This document shows positions 62,171-64,000 of a stretch of 64,000 bases of DNA, in pieces. The notes under the pieces were generated by a model that was not told the origin of the DNA, ran no database searches, and saw nothing but the letters and a program-made list of their open reading frames with translations. Made by a program: the position numbers and the translations under genes. Within the stretch, counting starts at the first letter, position 1. Each line of letters opens with the position of its first letter. Origin of the DNA: Gordionus sp. m RMFG-2023 (taxonomy: Eukaryota; Nematomorpha; Gordioida; Chordodea; Parachordodidae); the NCBI RefSeq assembly GCF_954871325.1, contig NC_088775.1, positions 89,381,561 to 89,445,560 of the forward strand. The letters run 5' to 3'.

Positions 62171-62258
62171 GTAGTAAAGATGGCATATCATTTGGCGACA
62201 ACCGAAATTTCACCTTCGCCCCTGTGGGCTTCAAAGGCGTGGTCCAGCAAGATATCAA
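62171..62258 (+). CDS. Probable later exon of the Nup358-like gene
   Basis: Reads GSKDGISFGDNRNFTFAPVGFKGVVQQDI between acceptor TACCCAAG and donor GTAAGC. ISFG and FTFAP are FG-nucleoporin-like, and the strand matches. Its phase does not join exon 8 directly, so at least one exon (perhaps 61470-61526 or one near 61966) lies between. Confidence 0.55.
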
Positions 62259-63554
62259 GTAAGCCACTTCAAAAAAATAAATAATATATTTCATATTTAT
62301 TGGGGATGCATTAACATTTTTTCAGCTGTCCATTGTTGGACCCTCTAGGAAAATTTAATTACCAATCCAGTTACGAGTTCCTGATTTTATATATATAAAA
62401 AATTTTTTTATCAAATCTTATACGCTGAATTGTAAATTTAATTCGATTAAAAATTTGTATAAATTTATCGGTAATGCTAGTAATAATATGATTGATTTTG
62501 TTGGAAAACATTTATTTCCTTATAATATTTTGACAATTTTATTTTTTATGAAATTGTTTAACTAAAAAACAATTGTGTTAACAGTATTTTTGCAGTGATT
62601 ACGTCGTTACGTAAATGTGGAAATATTTTACAACACATATTGTGTTTATCAGCGTATATTCCAACAGTAAATAAATATAGGCAATTTAACGGTATTCAAT
62701 TTTTTATTCATCTCTAGAGACGATTTTTTTTGTGTGTTATGAAAATGTGTTGATTATATATATTTAAAAAAAAGGGAACAGGTTAAGGAATGGCAATTTT
62801 CGGAAAACGTCCCGGATGCTGGATTTGGTGCATCTTGGGTACCTTTTATGAATCTAATAATTTATTAATGAGTCAAATAGCGATATTGATCGAAATAATT
62901 ATCTATATTAGTGATCTGCAAGTCCCGATTCCCCCCTTGGGGTCCGAATTTTCAAATTTCAGACCGGGCCTAATGATATCTAATCCATATCTCGAGCGAT
63001 TTTATGTGGTCTGATTGCATCTAGATATCCTTTTGTCTTTGTTACACAAATTATTTTGTTTAATGTGTAGCCTTGATTATTTCACGGTATTATTTTATAC
63101 CAAACTATAAATTCTGGAAAGTTTTAAACAATATGAAAAATTATTTTTGAGACAGAAACACAAAGTTCTATAACTATTAAATTTTTAAATAATTAAAATT
63201 TATTGCGTTATTTAGCATCAGATTTTATAGTAAAAAAAATTATGAAACATAAAAATTTATGACAATTTATTATAATTAGTCGAAACTTAATATAAATTTG
63301 TGTCTACTTAACCTTCCTTCCTTTCTTCCTTCCTTTCGTTTTTTCTTTCTTTCTGCATCTCCAATCATGAGAAATTTTTATATGCATAACGAAAAATTAA
63401 CACATTAAATTTTAGGAAAAATTTTATTTTAGGAAAAATTTTGTTTTGAGTATTCTCAAAAAAAAAACTTTCAGTGATCAAAATGACATTATAAAGACTG
63501 ACCTCTTAATTTGAAGAGCATCTCAGCGCTCTAACGCCAGAACGCACAGCAGGG
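62259..63554. other. Intron or 3' flank of the Nup358-like gene, no further exon seen
   Basis: AT-rich. The 74-residue open frame at 62790-63014 has no nucleoporin or other character. A short CTTC/CTTT tract lies near 63312-63350. Confidence 0.35.
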
Positions 63555-63739
63555 TGGTGTTGTTAAACGGCTCGATTTTTTTAAAAAATGGCTAACCCAA
63601 GATTTTGGCCTAAAAAATATTAGACAAGCCTAGAGATTTTGTTCATAAATGGCTGAAAGGTTTGGGTAGCTATTAACTAAATCTTGAGGACCGCGTAATA
63701 TTTCGTTTTTAAAAAAAAATTGAGCCTATAACAACACTA
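63555..63739. mobile_element. hAT MITE family 2 copy
   Basis: TGGTGTTGTTAAACGGCTCG at the left, TATAACAACACTA at the right, mirrored internal arms. Flanks do not match clearly. Confidence 0.75.
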
Positions 63740-64000
63740 GCTCTGGGTATGTTCTTAGCCTAAAACAGAACGGGGGAGTGGCAAGGTTTTTTTAGCGGTT
63801 AATGGAGATCTAAAGGGTTCATTGTGGTCTGGGTCTCTCCTCGACGGGGTGCAAAAACCACCTGAAGTGGTTGATTTCAGGAAGGGAATCCGATTGTAAA
63901 AGCCTTGCTACAAAATTTCCTAACGATTAAATCGGAAGGAAAACTGGCCAACCCTGGGTAAACCTGGAAATCGCCATTAAACGGAGAAGAAGATTATTTA
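63740..64000. other. Right edge, no gene seen
   Basis: Less AT-rich than the average, with a palindrome ACCACCTGAAGTGGTTG near 63858. Could be part of a repeat cut by the window edge. Confidence 0.3.

Noticed and set aside
62790-63014. 74-residue open frame near the nucleoporin gene
   Set aside because: No FG, Ran-binding or zinc-finger character; no matching splice sites.

Overview
This is an AT-rich window from an invertebrate animal nucleus. Spliced genes carry GT..AG introns, and the host proteins (ZW10, a RanBP2/Nup358-type nucleoporin, a DHRS11-like short-chain dehydrogenase, a DUF229 family member) are animal families. I do not assign a species. Most of the sequence is transposon-derived: hAT and MULE DNA transposons, two MITE families, one very young Ty3/gypsy LTR retrotransposon, a tRNA-derived SINE candidate, a higher-order minisatellite and long pyrimidine/purine microsatellites.

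Layout. 0-3.7 kb: exons of a minus-strand ZW10-like gene that runs off the left edge. 3.7-8.8 kb: AT-rich intergenic DNA with MITE remnants and a Ty3/gypsy integrase-end fossil. 8.8-12.2 kb: a four-exon minus-strand SDR gene whose introns hold a SINE candidate, MITEs and a GAAA tract. 12.56-23.69 kb: an 11.1-kb Foldback-like MULE. It has the 8-bp target duplication TACATAAC on both sides, long inverted terminal arrays of a 14-bp monomer with a GCGAA core, and an apparently intact three-exon MULE transposase. Two hAT elements with their own 8-bp duplications are nested inside it. 23.8-28 kb: a hAT fragment, a 114-bp minisatellite with a 3-mer higher-order pattern, and smaller repeats. 29.7-31.6 kb: a second, unrelated, intact MULE-type transposase with FLYWCH-like and SWIM zinc fingers. 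32-38.9 kb: MITEs, a 1.56-kb hAT element and a 520-bp pyrimidine tract.

39.1-41.6 kb: a minus-strand DUF229 gene, probably a recent pseudogene. A 195-bp hAT MITE with a perfect 8-bp duplication sits in a coding exon, the reading frame changes once elsewhere, and a usually conserved Asp is replaced. 42-46.3 kb: more MITEs and a decayed DUF4371-type hAT. 46.42-53.72 kb: a Ty3/gypsy element with LTRs that read identical, nested in an older MITE. 54.2 kb to about 62.3 kb: a plus-strand Nup358-like gene. It has six short N-terminal TPR exons separated by 41-51-bp introns, then FG-containing exons split by a 4.65-kb intron full of MITEs. The remainder to 64 kb is intergenic or 3' gene sequence with one more MITE.

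The host genes are not a functional cluster. ZW10 (kinetochore/vesicle tethering), the SDR (metabolism), DUF229 (membrane sulfatase-like) and Nup358 (nuclear pore) are unrelated neighbours separated by transposons. The main observation is the Foldback-type MULE, whose ends are built from a strictly periodic satellite.
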